A stretch of DNA of 60,539 nucleotides from Snowella sp. (GCA_003249095.1 QBMS01000001.1:1-60539), one strand, 5' to 3'; numbered from the stretch's first letter, positions 17,159 to 26,651 are shown. The notes: a model not told the origin generated them from the sequence alone. Numbers and translations: made by a program.

Positions 17159-18166
17159 ATGAATTATCAATCATTGTCTCCTCTCGATAGAACTCCTCTG
17201 CTTCAAAGTGATAATTACGAAGAAGCTAACATGATGTTGACTCAGTTGATTGGCCCATTTAAAAGTGAATTATTAGACTCGAATACCGATTTTTTAAGCC
17301 GTTATTATTATGCTCAATTTCATCAGTCGTCAATGGTTTATTTACAGTGGCAAGGAGCGCAAAAACTAATCCGTAATCAACCGAATGATCTCTATGTTTT
17401 TTATCTTCCGATAGAGGGTTTTATTACGGAAAAAATTAACCAGCTAGAACCCATATTATCTTCTAGTAAAGTGGCTCATTTTTTCACTCCTCAACAAAAT
17501 TTAGCAGGTGAAATTAGTTCTAAAGGTCAAGGAATTTCTGTTTGTATTTCTCGTCAAAGATTGCACCAAGAATTAGCTAAATTATCAGATAATACCATCA
17601 ATTCATTAATTTCTTTTCAGCCAGAAGTTGATCTGACTACTGCTTTTGGTCATAGCTTGAGGGAATTAATCCTATTTGCCTGGCAAGCAACGGCCCAAAA
17701 CTCTCTATTTTTACCCCAATTAGAACAAACTTTAGTAACAGGCTTATTGCAATATCATTCCCATAATTATTCTGCTTCTCTTCAAAAAAATGAAGGCATG
17801 GTTAGCGATCGCACGGTAAGACTGGCTCAGGAATTCATGATGGCAAATTTACAAAAATCGATTAGTTTAGGAGATATTGCTTCGGCGATCGGAGTAAGTG
17901 GCCGTTCTTTACAACGCTCTTTTGCAAAATATTACGACTGTTCACCGATCCAATTTCTGAAACAAGCGCGATTAGAGGCCTTGCATCAAGAATTAAAACA
18001 GGTAATGCCACCGTTAGGAATTACGGATTTGATCATCAAATATCAGTTTGGACATTTGGGAAGATGTAGTCAGAGTTATCAAAAACGTTTCGGCGAATTA
18101 CCCTCAGAAACTGTTCAGCGATCGCAAAATATACATCATCTATCGTCCCGAAGGAAAAATTACTAA
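17159..18166 (+). CDS. AraC family transcriptional regulator
   Basis: The 335-residue regulator has an N-terminal sensor region of the AraC-binding type (about 1-215: beta-rich, FYLPIEGFITEKINQ) and a C-terminal double helix-turn-helix (about 230-325). The first HTH reads ISLGDIASAIGVSGRSLQRSFAKYY, and the second contains DLIIKYQFGHLGRCSQSYQKRFG. AraC-type activators often govern nitrile hydratase, amidase and similar inducible operons. Here it faces the small secreted protein, porin and NHase genes, so it is the obvious candidate regulator of that set. The inducer is unknown. The final residues after the HTH are short and basic. Confidence 0.9.
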   Translation: MNYQSLSPLDRTPLLQSDNYEEANMMLTQLIGPFKSELLDSNTDFLSRYYYAQFHQSSMVYLQWQGAQKLIRNQPNDLYVFYLPIEGFITEKINQLEPILSSSKVAHFFTPQQNLAGEISSKGQGISVCISRQRLHQELAKLSDNTINSLISFQPEVDLTTAFGHSLRELILFAWQATAQNSLFLPQLEQTLVTGLLQYHSHNYSASLQKNEGMVSDRTVRLAQEFMMANLQKSISLGDIASAIGVSGRSLQRSFAKYYDCSPIQFLKQARLEALHQELKQVMPPLGITDLIIKYQFGHLGRCSQSYQKRFGELPSETVQRSQNIHHLSSRRKNY

Positions 18167-18257
18167 AATTACTCCGCGATCGCCGTTAGTAGATTTTGCT
18201 ATAACGGGGCGTGGTTCAAAACTTGGGAATTATATAAGTGTACTTCGGGAAGGATTT

Positions 18258-18740
18258 TTAATTCAGCTTTAATTGATTTTTGACGTACATTAATAGTCCC
18301 TGGCAACTATCAATCAGTAAATCAATGACGTTTTCAAATCCCTTTTGACCGCCATAGTAGGGATCGGGAACTTCTTTCGTTGCATAGTTTTGAGCAAAAT
18401 CGCACATTAATTTCACCTTGTCGCCATAGATTTGTTGGCGGTCTAGGGAGAGGATATTTTGGTAATTTTCCTTGTCCATTGCCAAAATCAAGTCAAATTC
18501 TTCAAAATCTGAATATTCAAATTGTCGGGCCTCACCATTTACCCTAAAGCCTCGGTTGATTAAGGCACTGGTCATGCGTCGATCAGGGGAACAACCCACA
18601 TGATAACTAGAGGTTCCTGCCGAATCACAGATAATTTGCCAGTTTAAGCCTGCTTCTTCGATTAAGTGATTCATGATATTTTCCGCCGAGGGCGATCGAC
18701 AAATATTACCGAGACAAACAAAGAGAATTTTATAGGGCAT
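18258..18740 (-). CDS. Low-molecular-weight protein-tyrosine phosphatase
   Basis: The 160-residue enzyme carries the P-loop CLGNICRSP at residues 9-17, with the catalytic Cys, Arg and Ser, and the general-acid loop DPYYGG near residue 125. It belongs to the family that removes phosphate from tyrosine kinases or, in some relatives, from arginine. In cyanobacteria it is related to the Synechocystis phosphatase thought to act on photosynthetic and stress proteins. It converges with the AraC gene and lies upstream of nothing in an obvious operon. The HIT gene is 56 bases upstream on the same strand. Confidence 0.93.
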   Translation of the reverse strand: MPYKILFVCLGNICRSPSAENIMNHLIEEAGLNWQIICDSAGTSSYHVGCSPDRRMTSALINRGFRVNGEARQFEYSDFEEFDLILAMDKENYQNILSLDRQQIYGDKVKLMCDFAQNYATKEVPDPYYGGQKGFENVIDLLIDSCQGLLMYVKNQLKLN

Positions 18741-18796
18741 GGTGATCTAAGTTCTATTGTGCAAGGATTCAAAGTAGTTATTTTAAAACAAAATGC

Positions 18797-19186
<390 letters not shown>

Positions 19187-19972
19187 TCAGTAGTCGTTAT
19201 CGGCCACGCAAATTCCCTTACATTTAAGCCCATTACTCGCAGTACGCAAACAATGGGGACAGAGGACGGGATCTGGATTTTTCTCGAAAGACCAGGCTTG
19301 ATGCCAACGAAAACGGCTGATTTCTGTTGCTGTTGAAAAACCTGCTTGTTTAGCCATTTCTTTGATGGTAGAAACGGTTTCAGGAAAATCATGATTGCGG
19401 ATGGATTCATAGATCGATTCTTTTGCCAGGGCTGCGATCGCCGTCCAATCTGATTCTATCCAGGCTGAATAATGCTGGAAAAATTGGTCACGGTTTTCTG
19501 TTTCTTCGCGCATCACGTCGATTAAGAGTAATAGTCCTTGGGAATTCAGTTTCTCGGCGGCAAGGGTAAAAAATTGATTTTTTTCAGCTAAAGAGAGATG
19601 ATGCAGGGCAAAACTAGAAAAAATCAGATCAAAATTTTCAACGGTTTCTTGTAATCCTGCTAATAAATCCCCTTGGCGTAATTCAATACTTCCTTGGACT
19701 GGAGCTAAATTTTCACGGGCTTTGGCGATCGCGACTTCCGAAAGGTCATAGCCTCGATAATTTTCAATGGTTTGTTCCCTGAGAACGGGGGCAAGATGAC
19801 GCGCACTCCCACAACCGAGATCCAATATTTTTAAAGGGCGATCGCCGTAATGCTGATTTAGTAAACTTTTGACGCTTTGATATAACTCATCATGGAACAT
19901 ATAATTGCAATTCAATACTTGATCATAAAGCGACCAAGCATCAAAAAATTCTCGAACAATAGCTTCTTCCAT
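19187..19972 (-). CDS. Class I SAM-dependent methyltransferase
   Basis: The 261-residue protein has the Rossmann methyltransferase motifs: I (ILDLGCGSARHLAPVL) near residue 50, an acidic end of beta2 (RGYDLSEVAI), the LRQGDLL strand, and the motif IV region FDLIFSSFALHHLS. A small cysteine motif (CPHC) sits near the C-terminal end, unusual in simple methyltransferases and possibly zinc-binding. The substrate is unknown. The start fits the expected helix preceding motif I. No operon partner is evident other than the nearby HIT gene, 45 bases away. Confidence 0.85.
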   Translation of the reverse strand: MEEAIVREFFDAWSLYDQVLNCNYMFHDELYQSVKSLLNQHYGDRPLKILDLGCGSARHLAPVLREQTIENYRGYDLSEVAIAKARENLAPVQGSIELRQGDLLAGLQETVENFDLIFSSFALHHLSLAEKNQFFTLAAEKLNSQGLLLLIDVMREETENRDQFFQHYSAWIESDWTAIAALAKESIYESIRNHDFPETVSTIKEMAKQAGFSTATEISRFRWHQAWSFEKNPDPVLCPHCLRTASNGLKCKGICVADNDY

Positions 19973-20129
19973 CGGGAAAATTAATCGTTTTTAGCAGAAA
20001 TCAGTAGCCAATTCCATGATAAACAAATTAAGCCAGCTTTGGAAACGAATCTTAGTACAAATGTTCTCAAAAAATGAGTTTTTGCCCTAAGATGAAAAAA
20101 ATTGATTGTTCAATCCCAGACAATTTCCG

Positions 20130-20735
20130 ATGGAATCCCTTACCCCAGTCCAGCAAGAACTCTATGATTGGTTGGTGCAATATATCGAAACCACTCACCA
20201 CGCTCCCTCGATTCGCCAAATGATGCGGGCGATGAATCTGCGATCGTCTGCTCCCGTTCAAAGCCGTTTGGAATATTTACGCAAAAAGGGTTATTTAGAA
20301 TGGACAGAAGGTCAAGCTAGAACTATCCGCATCTTGCACCATAAATCCAAGGGAATGGCGATTTTAGGTGAAATTTTAGCGGGGGGATTGGTAGAAACCT
20401 ATACCGATGAAAAGGAAAAATTAGATCTTTCTCAAATGTTCCAACAAACGGATTGTTATGCTCTCCGAGTGGTGGGAGATGGAATGATAGAAGAGCATAT
20501 TAGGGCAGGGGATATGGTGATCTTACGACCCCTTATGGCAGGAGATGTTCTTCCCAATGGAGAGATTGTTGTCGCCAAGGTAGAAGGATATGGCACAATG
20601 TTAAAACGATTTTATCAAGCAGAAGACCGCGTTTTACTAAAGCCGACTAATGCCAACTCTGAATCCATTGAAGTCATGGATTATCGAGTAGAAATTAAGG
20701 GGATATTAGTAGGAATTTGGCGTAGTTATCTTTAG
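20130..20735 (+). CDS. lexA: LexA-like repressor lacking the catalytic serine
   Basis: The 201-residue protein starts at the ATG at 20130 (MESLTPVQQ), which matches LexA homologs; a TTG 24 bases earlier is unlikely. The winged helix (about 1-67) and S24 peptidase-like domain are complete. The cleavage pair Ala84-Gly85 (ILAGG) and the Lys in TMLKRF (Lys159) are present. However, the nucleophile in VVGDSM is changed to VVGDGM (Gly118). The autocleavage that inactivates LexA after DNA damage should therefore be lost. Some cyanobacterial LexA proteins, as in Synechocystis, act outside the SOS response, and this gene fits that class. It is divergent from the methyltransferase gene. Confidence 0.92.
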   Translation: MESLTPVQQELYDWLVQYIETTHHAPSIRQMMRAMNLRSSAPVQSRLEYLRKKGYLEWTEGQARTIRILHHKSKGMAILGEILAGGLVETYTDEKEKLDLSQMFQQTDCYALRVVGDGMIEEHIRAGDMVILRPLMAGDVLPNGEIVVAKVEGYGTMLKRFYQAEDRVLLKPTNANSESIEVMDYRVEIKGILVGIWRSYL

Positions 20736-20750
20736 AATTTATGGGCAATT

Positions 20751-21986
20751 TTATTTAGCATTAACTTCGTTCATTTCAGCTAATTTTAAATATTTTGCAA
20801 CGGGAATGAGGGTTAATCCTTGTAAAAAAATTGATACCAAAACGATAAAGAAAACGACATTAAAAATATCTTTGCTGTGGGGGAAGTTAACAGTTAAGGG
20901 GAGGGTTGCTAAAATAATCGGAACGGAACCCCGCAATCCTACCCAGGAAATAAATAATTTTTCTTGCCACTTCATGGGGTCGAAGCCTAAAGAAACAAAA
21001 ACGCTAACAGGACGAGCTACAAAGATTAAAAATAGCGCGATCGCGATCGCAACCCCAGCCGTTTTGGGTAATTCGGACGGATTGACGAGTAATCCAAAGG
21101 TTAAAAACATGGTGATCTGCATTAACCAGGTTAAACCGTCATGGAAACTGACAATACTTTCTTTATGGACAAAGGGGCGATTTCCCATGATAATTCCCGC
21201 TAAATACACTGCGAGAACGGCACTGCCATTGAGTAGGGTCGTGGTTCCCGAAATGAGGAAAATTCCCCCCAACGTTGCGACAGGATAGAGTCCCTGGGAA
21301 GGTAAGTTTAAATGATTCATCATCCAGACCATCCCCAATCCCGAACCATAACCGATTAAAATCGCGATTGCCAGTTCTACAAACAGTTCCCACAAAAAAG
21401 CACCCACAGAAAAATGAGAACGGGTTAGGGTGGCGAGAATATTAATGGTTAAAAGCACCGCGATCGGATCATTACTGCCTGATTCCAATTCCAATAATCC
21501 CTGGAGTTTTTCGGGTAATTTAAAAGTACTAGACCGAAACACTGAAAATACTGCCGCCGCATCCGTTGAAGAAATAATAGCTCCCAACAAAAGAGCTTGT
21601 CCCCAGGAAATCCCCTGCGTCCCAATTTCAAAACTTGAAAAAGACCCTAAGATAAACCAACTAAAGGTTGCGACCAATAAAACGGTTAAAATAACCCCAA
21701 CAGACGCTAACGTTAATCCAGGCAATAAAACAGGACGAATTTTTGACCATTCCGTATCTAATCCCCCCGTAAATAAAATAATGGTCAGGGCGTAATCTCC
21801 AATGAATTTGGCGATCACGGGATCATGAAATTGAATTTGTCCAATGCCATCGGAACCTGCGACCATTCCAACGATGAGGAACAACAGCAAAGCAGGAACT
21901 CCAAAACGAGCAGAGGCTTTACTCGCAAAAACACTAGCCAATAATAAAACGGCAATAATAATAAATATTTGCTCAGTTGGAAACAT
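20751..21986 (-). CDS. Cation/proton antiporter, CPA1 (NhaP/CvrA-like)
   Basis: The 411-residue integral membrane protein has about 12 hydrophobic segments. Conserved patches include the LLLFLIVGMVAGSDG and FTGGLDTEWSKIRP regions, the LLGAIISSTDAAAVFSVFR segment with the transport-relevant acidic pair (STDAA), LLELESGSNDPIAVLL, and the late WVGLRGSVPIILATLPL. It is in the CPA1 family (NhaP/potassium-proton) but ends directly after the membrane part; the cytoplasmic TrkA_C-type domain found in longer relatives is missing. It likely exchanges Na+ or K+ for protons in the plasma or thylakoid membrane. It converges with lexA. Confidence 0.9.
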   Translation of the reverse strand: MFPTEQIFIIIAVLLLASVFASKASARFGVPALLLFLIVGMVAGSDGIGQIQFHDPVIAKFIGDYALTIILFTGGLDTEWSKIRPVLLPGLTLASVGVILTVLLVATFSWFILGSFSSFEIGTQGISWGQALLLGAIISSTDAAAVFSVFRSSTFKLPEKLQGLLELESGSNDPIAVLLTINILATLTRSHFSVGAFLWELFVELAIAILIGYGSGLGMVWMMNHLNLPSQGLYPVATLGGIFLISGTTTLLNGSAVLAVYLAGIIMGNRPFVHKESIVSFHDGLTWLMQITMFLTFGLLVNPSELPKTAGVAIAIALFLIFVARPVSVFVSLGFDPMKWQEKLFISWVGLRGSVPIILATLPLTVNFPHSKDIFNVVFFIVLVSIFLQGLTLIPVAKYLKLAEMNEVNAK

Positions 21987-22027
21987 TCAATTGGGAAATT
22001 TGCTAGAAATCGACAAAATAGAGAATA

Positions 22028-23170
22028 TTAATATAAATCATATTTGAGGAGGGTGCAAGGAAGGGGGCCATTATAGATAGGAATACGACGAGAAGCCTTG
22101 AGTCCAATTTTCTTACCCAATTCCTTATTTCCCGTTAAAACGTAGGCTGTCCAGCCCTTAAAGCGTTGTTTGAAAACATCTCCCAATAATTTATAAAGCG
22201 CACCTAGTTCCTGCTCTTCACCCACACGGATGCCATAGGGCGGATTGCAGATAATAATACCGTGATCGGCGGGGGCTTCAACTTCGGCTAAGGCTTTGTG
22301 TTGGAAGTATAAATGTTCTTCGAGTCCACTGGCTTTGGCATTATCTCTGGCTTGGCTGACAATGTTTGCATCGGCATCACTCCCCCAAATCACCGAAGGT
22401 AGTTCGCTTAAGGTTTCGTTTTGGGCTTCGGTTTGCAATTTTTCCCAGAGGGTTTTATCAAAATCTGGCCAATTCTCAAAGGCAAAGGAGTTATAAAGGC
22501 CTGGCGCAACTTTGAGGGCAATTAACGCCGCTTCAATTGGTAACGTTCCCGAACCACAGAGCGGGTCTAAAAAGGGCAAATCGGGTGTCCATTCCGCGAT
22601 CGCGAGTAAAGCTGAAGCCAAGGTTTCTTTTAGGGGAGCCAGTCCCATTGCAGGTCGATAACCGCGACGATGGAGACTAAAACCCGAACTATCCAGACTT
22701 ATGACACAATTATCGCGATAAATATGGGCATTAACAATAATATCAGGATTTTCGGTATCAATATCCGAGCGTTTCCCTGTTTTTTCCCGTTGTTGATCAA
22801 CGATCGCGTTTTTGACCTGTAGAGCCGTGAAATGACTATGATTGAGATTGCGATTACTGCCCGTGCAATTGACCGCAAACGCCTGATTAGTCTGGATATA
22901 ATCTAACCAATTAATACTCTGGACACCCTGATATAATTGCTCTGCGTCTCGACTTTGTATATCTGCAATGGGAACCAATACCCGAAAAATCACCCTCGAC
23001 CACAAATTAATCCGATAAAGGGTTTCCTGATTACCCTGGAAAGAAACCCCCGTAAACTCAGGCGTGGCATTGATCGCCCCCAAACGGGTTAATTCCTGAG
23101 CCGCAATGTCTTCTAAACCTCTGGCAACCGTCGCAAAATAATTTTGGGGTGAACTCATGGGTGGATTCAA
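22028..23170 (-). CDS. Class I SAM-dependent rRNA methyltransferase (RlmL/TrmN-like, THUMP)
   Basis: The 380-residue protein has an N-terminal ferredoxin-like and THUMP segment (ATVARGLEDIAAQELTRLGA to about residue 160) and a UPF0020-type methyltransferase domain. The SAM-binding region reads FLDPLCGSGTLPIEAALIA and the amine/carbon catalytic motif is IICNPPYGIR. Such enzymes methylate 23S rRNA guanines (RlmL) or tRNA guanosine (TrmN/Trm14). Without the second methyltransferase domain of E. coli RlmKL it is a single-activity homolog. The start may alternatively be the ATG four codons later (23158). Cytosolic; no clear operon. Confidence 0.88.
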   Translation of the reverse strand: MNPPMSSPQNYFATVARGLEDIAAQELTRLGAINATPEFTGVSFQGNQETLYRINLWSRVIFRVLVPIADIQSRDAEQLYQGVQSINWLDYIQTNQAFAVNCTGSNRNLNHSHFTALQVKNAIVDQQREKTGKRSDIDTENPDIIVNAHIYRDNCVISLDSSGFSLHRRGYRPAMGLAPLKETLASALLAIAEWTPDLPFLDPLCGSGTLPIEAALIALKVAPGLYNSFAFENWPDFDKTLWEKLQTEAQNETLSELPSVIWGSDADANIVSQARDNAKASGLEEHLYFQHKALAEVEAPADHGIIICNPPYGIRVGEEQELGALYKLLGDVFKQRFKGWTAYVLTGNKELGKKIGLKASRRIPIYNGPLPCTLLKYDLY

Positions 23171-23420
23171 TGCCGATTAATACGATATAAAAATCATAGA
23201 TTATTTGCGGTCATTTATTTTTTATTGAGTAACTTTTTCGTTAAAATGGCTTTTCTTTGATAGAATTTTTTCTGAATAATCAAATAACTATAATTTTAAA
23301 TTTCAAACGCTTTGATGTTGATCACGGTTGAAAAAATAAGTTTATTGGATGGAAAAATAGTTGCATTGAGTGGTAATATCGAAAATTATGATATTTTGCC
23401 TTGGAATAACCTAAATTATT

Positions 23421-26400
23421 ATGGCTGAATCCTCTGAAACTTCTATTCTCAATACCAGTGTGGGCGATCAGGCGGCTGTCCAGGATAGTCTGGGTTTTAC
23501 GCCCTATGTGAGAGCGATCGCGGAATTTTTGACGAATGATCAAACGAAACCGCCCTTAACGATGTCGATTGAGGGGGAATGGGGAAGCGGTAAGTCTTCT
23601 TTTATGAAGCAGTTGCAAAAGGAAATTGAATTGAGTCAGCAAAAAGCGTTAGAAGAAAAAATTGATAATTTTGAAAAGAAGGTGCGGCGGGGATTTTATA
23701 GGATTTTTTATGATTATGATATTAATGAATCTAGATATGAATGGTTAAAAATTGATTTTCAATGGAAATTTATCAAACTTAAAACTGAATTTTTCTTGAA
23801 TTTATGGAAATTTTTAAATTATGTTTGTCTATGGATAATTGACAAAATTTTATCCCTTTTGATTAATATTTTTAAATCAGTCATTTTTCTATTACAACGC
23901 AAACCAAGAACCGTTTGGTTTAATGCCTGGCGACACGATAAAGCCGAAGCACTCTGGGCGGCCTTTGCCTTGGAATTTATTCGACAAATTTCAACAAACC
24001 GCAATCTTTCCGATGTGATACCAACTTTTATTGGTCATTGTAAACTCTTTATTTCTCGTTTTGATCCAAAAAGTGGTTGGTTAGATGCTCTCCGCAAATT
24101 TACTCAATTAATATTAGTCATTTCTGTGATCGTGTTAGTGGTTATTTTTTCAGTTTTTCAGGGAAATCAATGGGTAGGTCAATTATCGACTCAGGTAAAT
24201 AATCTCAATACCATTTTAGAAAACAAAAAAGACGTTAAACCAATACCTAAAAACTCACCCAAAAATCTCCCCCCTTATCAGGCGAAAGAGCTTTCTCAAA
24301 TTCCCAACTTTGGAGAAAAATCAGAATTTATAGAGAGTTCAAAGTCCCCCAGAATTGGGGGATTTAGGGAGCTAGACAATCTCGATAAAAAAACTGAAGA
24401 ATTGTTTGTAAATAGCCAAACTTATCAGGTAGGTTTGCATAATGAATCTCAAAATAACCCTTTTTACAAAATTTTTGGCGTTGCAGGAATAGGCGGTTCT
24501 AGCTTAGCCGTCTTATTCCTACTCAAACAACTACAAAAATTAGTCGGCGATCCCAAAAAAGAATTAACCCATTATCTCAATTCCCCTAATTATCAAGGAC
24601 AAATTGCCTTTGTTGAAAAATTTCATAGTGATTTTGCCAAAATTGTGCGGGCCTATTGTGGTAATCATAAAGTTTATGTTTTTATTGATGATCTAGACCG
24701 ATGTGAACTGGCTAAATCGGCTGAATTAATGCAGGCTCTTAACTTGATGATTACAGATGATCCATCCATTATTTTTCTTTTAGGCATGGACAGAGAAAAA
24801 GTGGCGGCGGGTTTGGCGGTTAAACAAAAAGATTTACTGCCCTATCTTTTTTCTGATGGAAATATCGAAGAAACCGAAAAAGAGGCTAGTCGCGCTTCTA
24901 TCAAAGGCTTGGAATATGCCTATGCGTTTATTGAAAAATTTATTCAAATTCCCTTTGTTGTTCCCCAACCGTCGATTAGAAATTTTGATAATTTTTTTAA
25001 AACCACACCGCCTAAACTTTCTTTAATTTCTCAGGGAATTAATTTTTATAAAAAACTGAATGAAGATTTTAATCACTGGCAACAAAATCTGAAAAACTTT
25101 TTTATCAAAAAACAACCTGAACAAAAGCCAGATTTAGAAAAACCGATCCAAGTTCCCCAACAAATTATTCCTCAACCTCAGAAAATCAAACCTCAACCAA
25201 GTCGTCGCCAAAAATTGAAATTATTAGCAACTGAAGATTCTACCACCATTAACCGAATGACAGAAATGGTGGCTTCGGCGATGGATTATAATCCCCGTCG
25301 TTTGAAGCAATTTGCGAATCTTTTTCGTTTGCGGGCTTATATTGCCAGTGATACGGGTTTGTTTGATGAGGTTTATGATCCTTCTAATGATGCGGTTACT
25401 AATTCTCCTTTAACTTTAGAACAGTTAGGAAAATTTACGGCTATTAGTTTGAAGTGGCCATTGCTTATTACTGACCTAGAAAATCATCCTAATTTATTAG
25501 CCAATCTAGAGGATTATGGCCGCAATCATCGCCTGCGAGCTTGGCAACCTGAAGCTTCACAACCGAGAAAAAATCTGAATCTGGATAATTTAATTGATTA
25601 TTGGAGTCGTCGGCAAAAATTACGGGAACTACTTTGTTATGTGGGCGAGAAATCTGCTGAAAATTATAGTTTTGCGAATTTAGAAGTGGCTAAATTATTG
25701 CAAGTTTCGCCGAAGGGAGGACACCAGCTTGGACAAAATCAAAGTTTTCAGGAAAATTTGGGCAATGATTGTTGGATAAAAATGGTAGAAATTCCTAGCG
25801 GTAAGTTTCGGATGGGTTCTCCTGAAACTGAGCCAGATAGATACGATAATGAAAGTCCCCAACATGAAGTGACGATTTCTTCCTTTTTTATGGCGGAATT
25901 TCCTGTGACCCAGGTGCAATGGCGAGAAGTTGCCTCTCTGCGTCCCGTGAAACGTTGGCTTAATCCCGATCCCTCCGATTTTAAAGGGGATTTACTACCT
26001 GTAGAACAAGTTTCTTGGCATGATGCCATAGAATTTTGCGCTCGATTGCGTCGTTTAACAAGCAAAAAATATCGATTGCCTAGTGAGGCAGAATGGGAAT
26101 ACGCGTGTCGAGCGGGAACGACGACTCCCTATTATTTTGGAGAAAATTTGAATCAAAATTTGGCAAATTATGGCGGGAATGTGCGAAAAACAACTCCTTT
26201 GGGAAGATATTCTGCTAATGCTTTTGGTTTACAGGATATGCACGGCAATGTCTGGGAATGGTGTGAAGATTGTTGGCATGATAATTATCAAAATGCTCCA
26301 ACTGATGGAAGTAGTTGGAATGAAAATTATTCTCAAAGTAGTTTAAGAATGCTGCGCGGCGGTTCTTGGGACTATCATCGGAGGGATTGTCGTTCGGCGA

Positions 26401-26471
26401 TTCGGTACGGGGAAAATGCGGACAACGGGGACTTCGATTACGGTTTTCGGCTTGCTCTTTTTCTTCCGTAG
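23421..26471 (+). CDS. KAP-family P-loop NTPase fused to FGE/C-type-lectin-like domain
   Basis: The 1016 residues read in order: KAP NTPase with Walker A GEWGSGKSS (52-60); TM-like segments at about 126-158, 226-246 and 350-371 inserted before Walker B; Walker B VYVFIDDLDR (about 420); a long helical part; and a C-terminal SUMF1/FGE-type domain (about 775-1016) marked by SGKFRMGSP, FPVTQVQW, YRLPSEAEWEYACRAG and LRGGSW. In true formylglycine enzymes a Cys pair near the end is essential; here only one Cys remains, so catalysis is unlikely. Its last 39 residues resemble a diversified target. KAP proteins are predicted membrane-tethered immune or signalling ATPases. A dispersed repeat is embedded in-frame at 24341-24370. 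The gene stands alone, with no partner gene adjacent. Confidence 0.9.
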   Translation: MAESSETSILNTSVGDQAAVQDSLGFTPYVRAIAEFLTNDQTKPPLTMSIEGEWGSGKSSFMKQLQKEIELSQQKALEEKIDNFEKKVRRGFYRIFYDYDINESRYEWLKIDFQWKFIKLKTEFFLNLWKFLNYVCLWIIDKILSLLINIFKSVIFLLQRKPRTVWFNAWRHDKAEALWAAFALEFIRQISTNRNLSDVIPTFIGHCKLFISRFDPKSGWLDALRKFTQLILVISVIVLVVIFSVFQGNQWVGQLSTQVNNLNTILENKKDVKPIPKNSPKNLPPYQAKELSQIPNFGEKSEFIESSKSPRIGGFRELDNLDKKTEELFVNSQTYQVGLHNESQNNPFYKIFGVAGIGGSSLAVLFLLKQLQKLVGDPKKELTHYLNSPNYQGQIAFVEKFHSDFAKIVRAYCGNHKVYVFIDDLDRCELAKSAELMQALNLMITDDPSIIFLLGMDREKVAAGLAVKQKDLLPYLFSDGNIEETEKEASRASIKGLEYAYAFIEKFIQIPFVVPQPSIRNFDNFFKTTPPKLSLISQGINFYKKLNEDFNHWQQNLKNFFIKKQPEQKPDLEKPIQVPQQIIPQPQKIKPQPSRRQKLKLLATEDSTTINRMTEMVASAMDYNPRRLKQFANLFRLRAYIASDTGLFDEVYDPSNDAVTNSPLTLEQLGKFTAISLKWPLLITDLENHPNLLANLEDYGRNHRLRAWQPEASQPRKNLNLDNLIDYWSRRQKLRELLCYVGEKSAENYSFANLEVAKLLQVSPKGGHQLGQNQSFQENLGNDCWIKMVEIPSGKFRMGSPETEPDRYDNESPQHEVTISSFFMAEFPVTQVQWREVASLRPVKRWLNPDPSDFKGDLLPVEQVSWHDAIEFCARLRRLTSKKYRLPSEAEWEYACRAGTTTPYYFGENLNQNLANYGGNVRKTTPLGRYSANAFGLQDMHGNVWEWCEDCWHDNYQNAPTDGSSWNENYSQSSLRMLRGGSWDYHRRDCRSAIRYGENADNGDFDYGFRLALFLP
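24341..24370. repeat. Dispersed palindromic repeat inside the KAP-NTPase gene
   Basis: CCCCC-AGAATT-GGGGG, with AAAGT before and ATTTAGGGA after, matches a repeat type spread in cyanobacterial genomes between genes. Here it lies in-frame in the segment between the second and third TM-like stretches and encodes SSKSPRIGGFRE. Confidence 0.7.
26352..26471 (+). other. Candidate DGR variable repeat (VR) at the C-terminus
   Basis: From the LRGGSW codons to the stop, base use turns G/C-rich compared with the AT-rich gene. The residues after SW follow the C-type-lectin VR pattern, in which AAY (Asn) and AGG codons of a template are changed at adenines. Codons in VR positions (GAC, TAT, CAT, GAT, ATT, TAC, AAT, GAC, AAC, GAC, TTC, GAT, TAC) all end in pyrimidine, and GGG occurs where AGG would be expected. 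The invariant frame RGGSW, CRSA, GFR is kept. No template or reverse transcriptase lies in this window. Confidence 0.7.
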
Positions 26472-26651
26472 AGAAATAACACTGTTATGTCCTCAATTTA
26501 TGTCATTATGTCCTGAATTTTCTTGCTTATTTCATTAGCGTTAAAGGATTTATGTTAAGTCCCTACAGGGCGATTGAATTTTGAAAAGCATTGATTTCTC
26601 CTTGTCCAGAGAACAGAAAAATAGGTTGTTCTAGAATAAATAAGAGACGAA

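Noticed and set aside
23314-23428. Possible 37-codon leader peptide before the KAP gene
   Set aside because: No ribosome site and an AT-rich stretch; overlapping the KAP start alone is not enough.
25740-26471. The FGE domain as a working sulfatase-activating enzyme
   Set aside because: The C-terminal cysteine pair needed for formylglycine formation is not complete, and no sulfatase gene is nearby.
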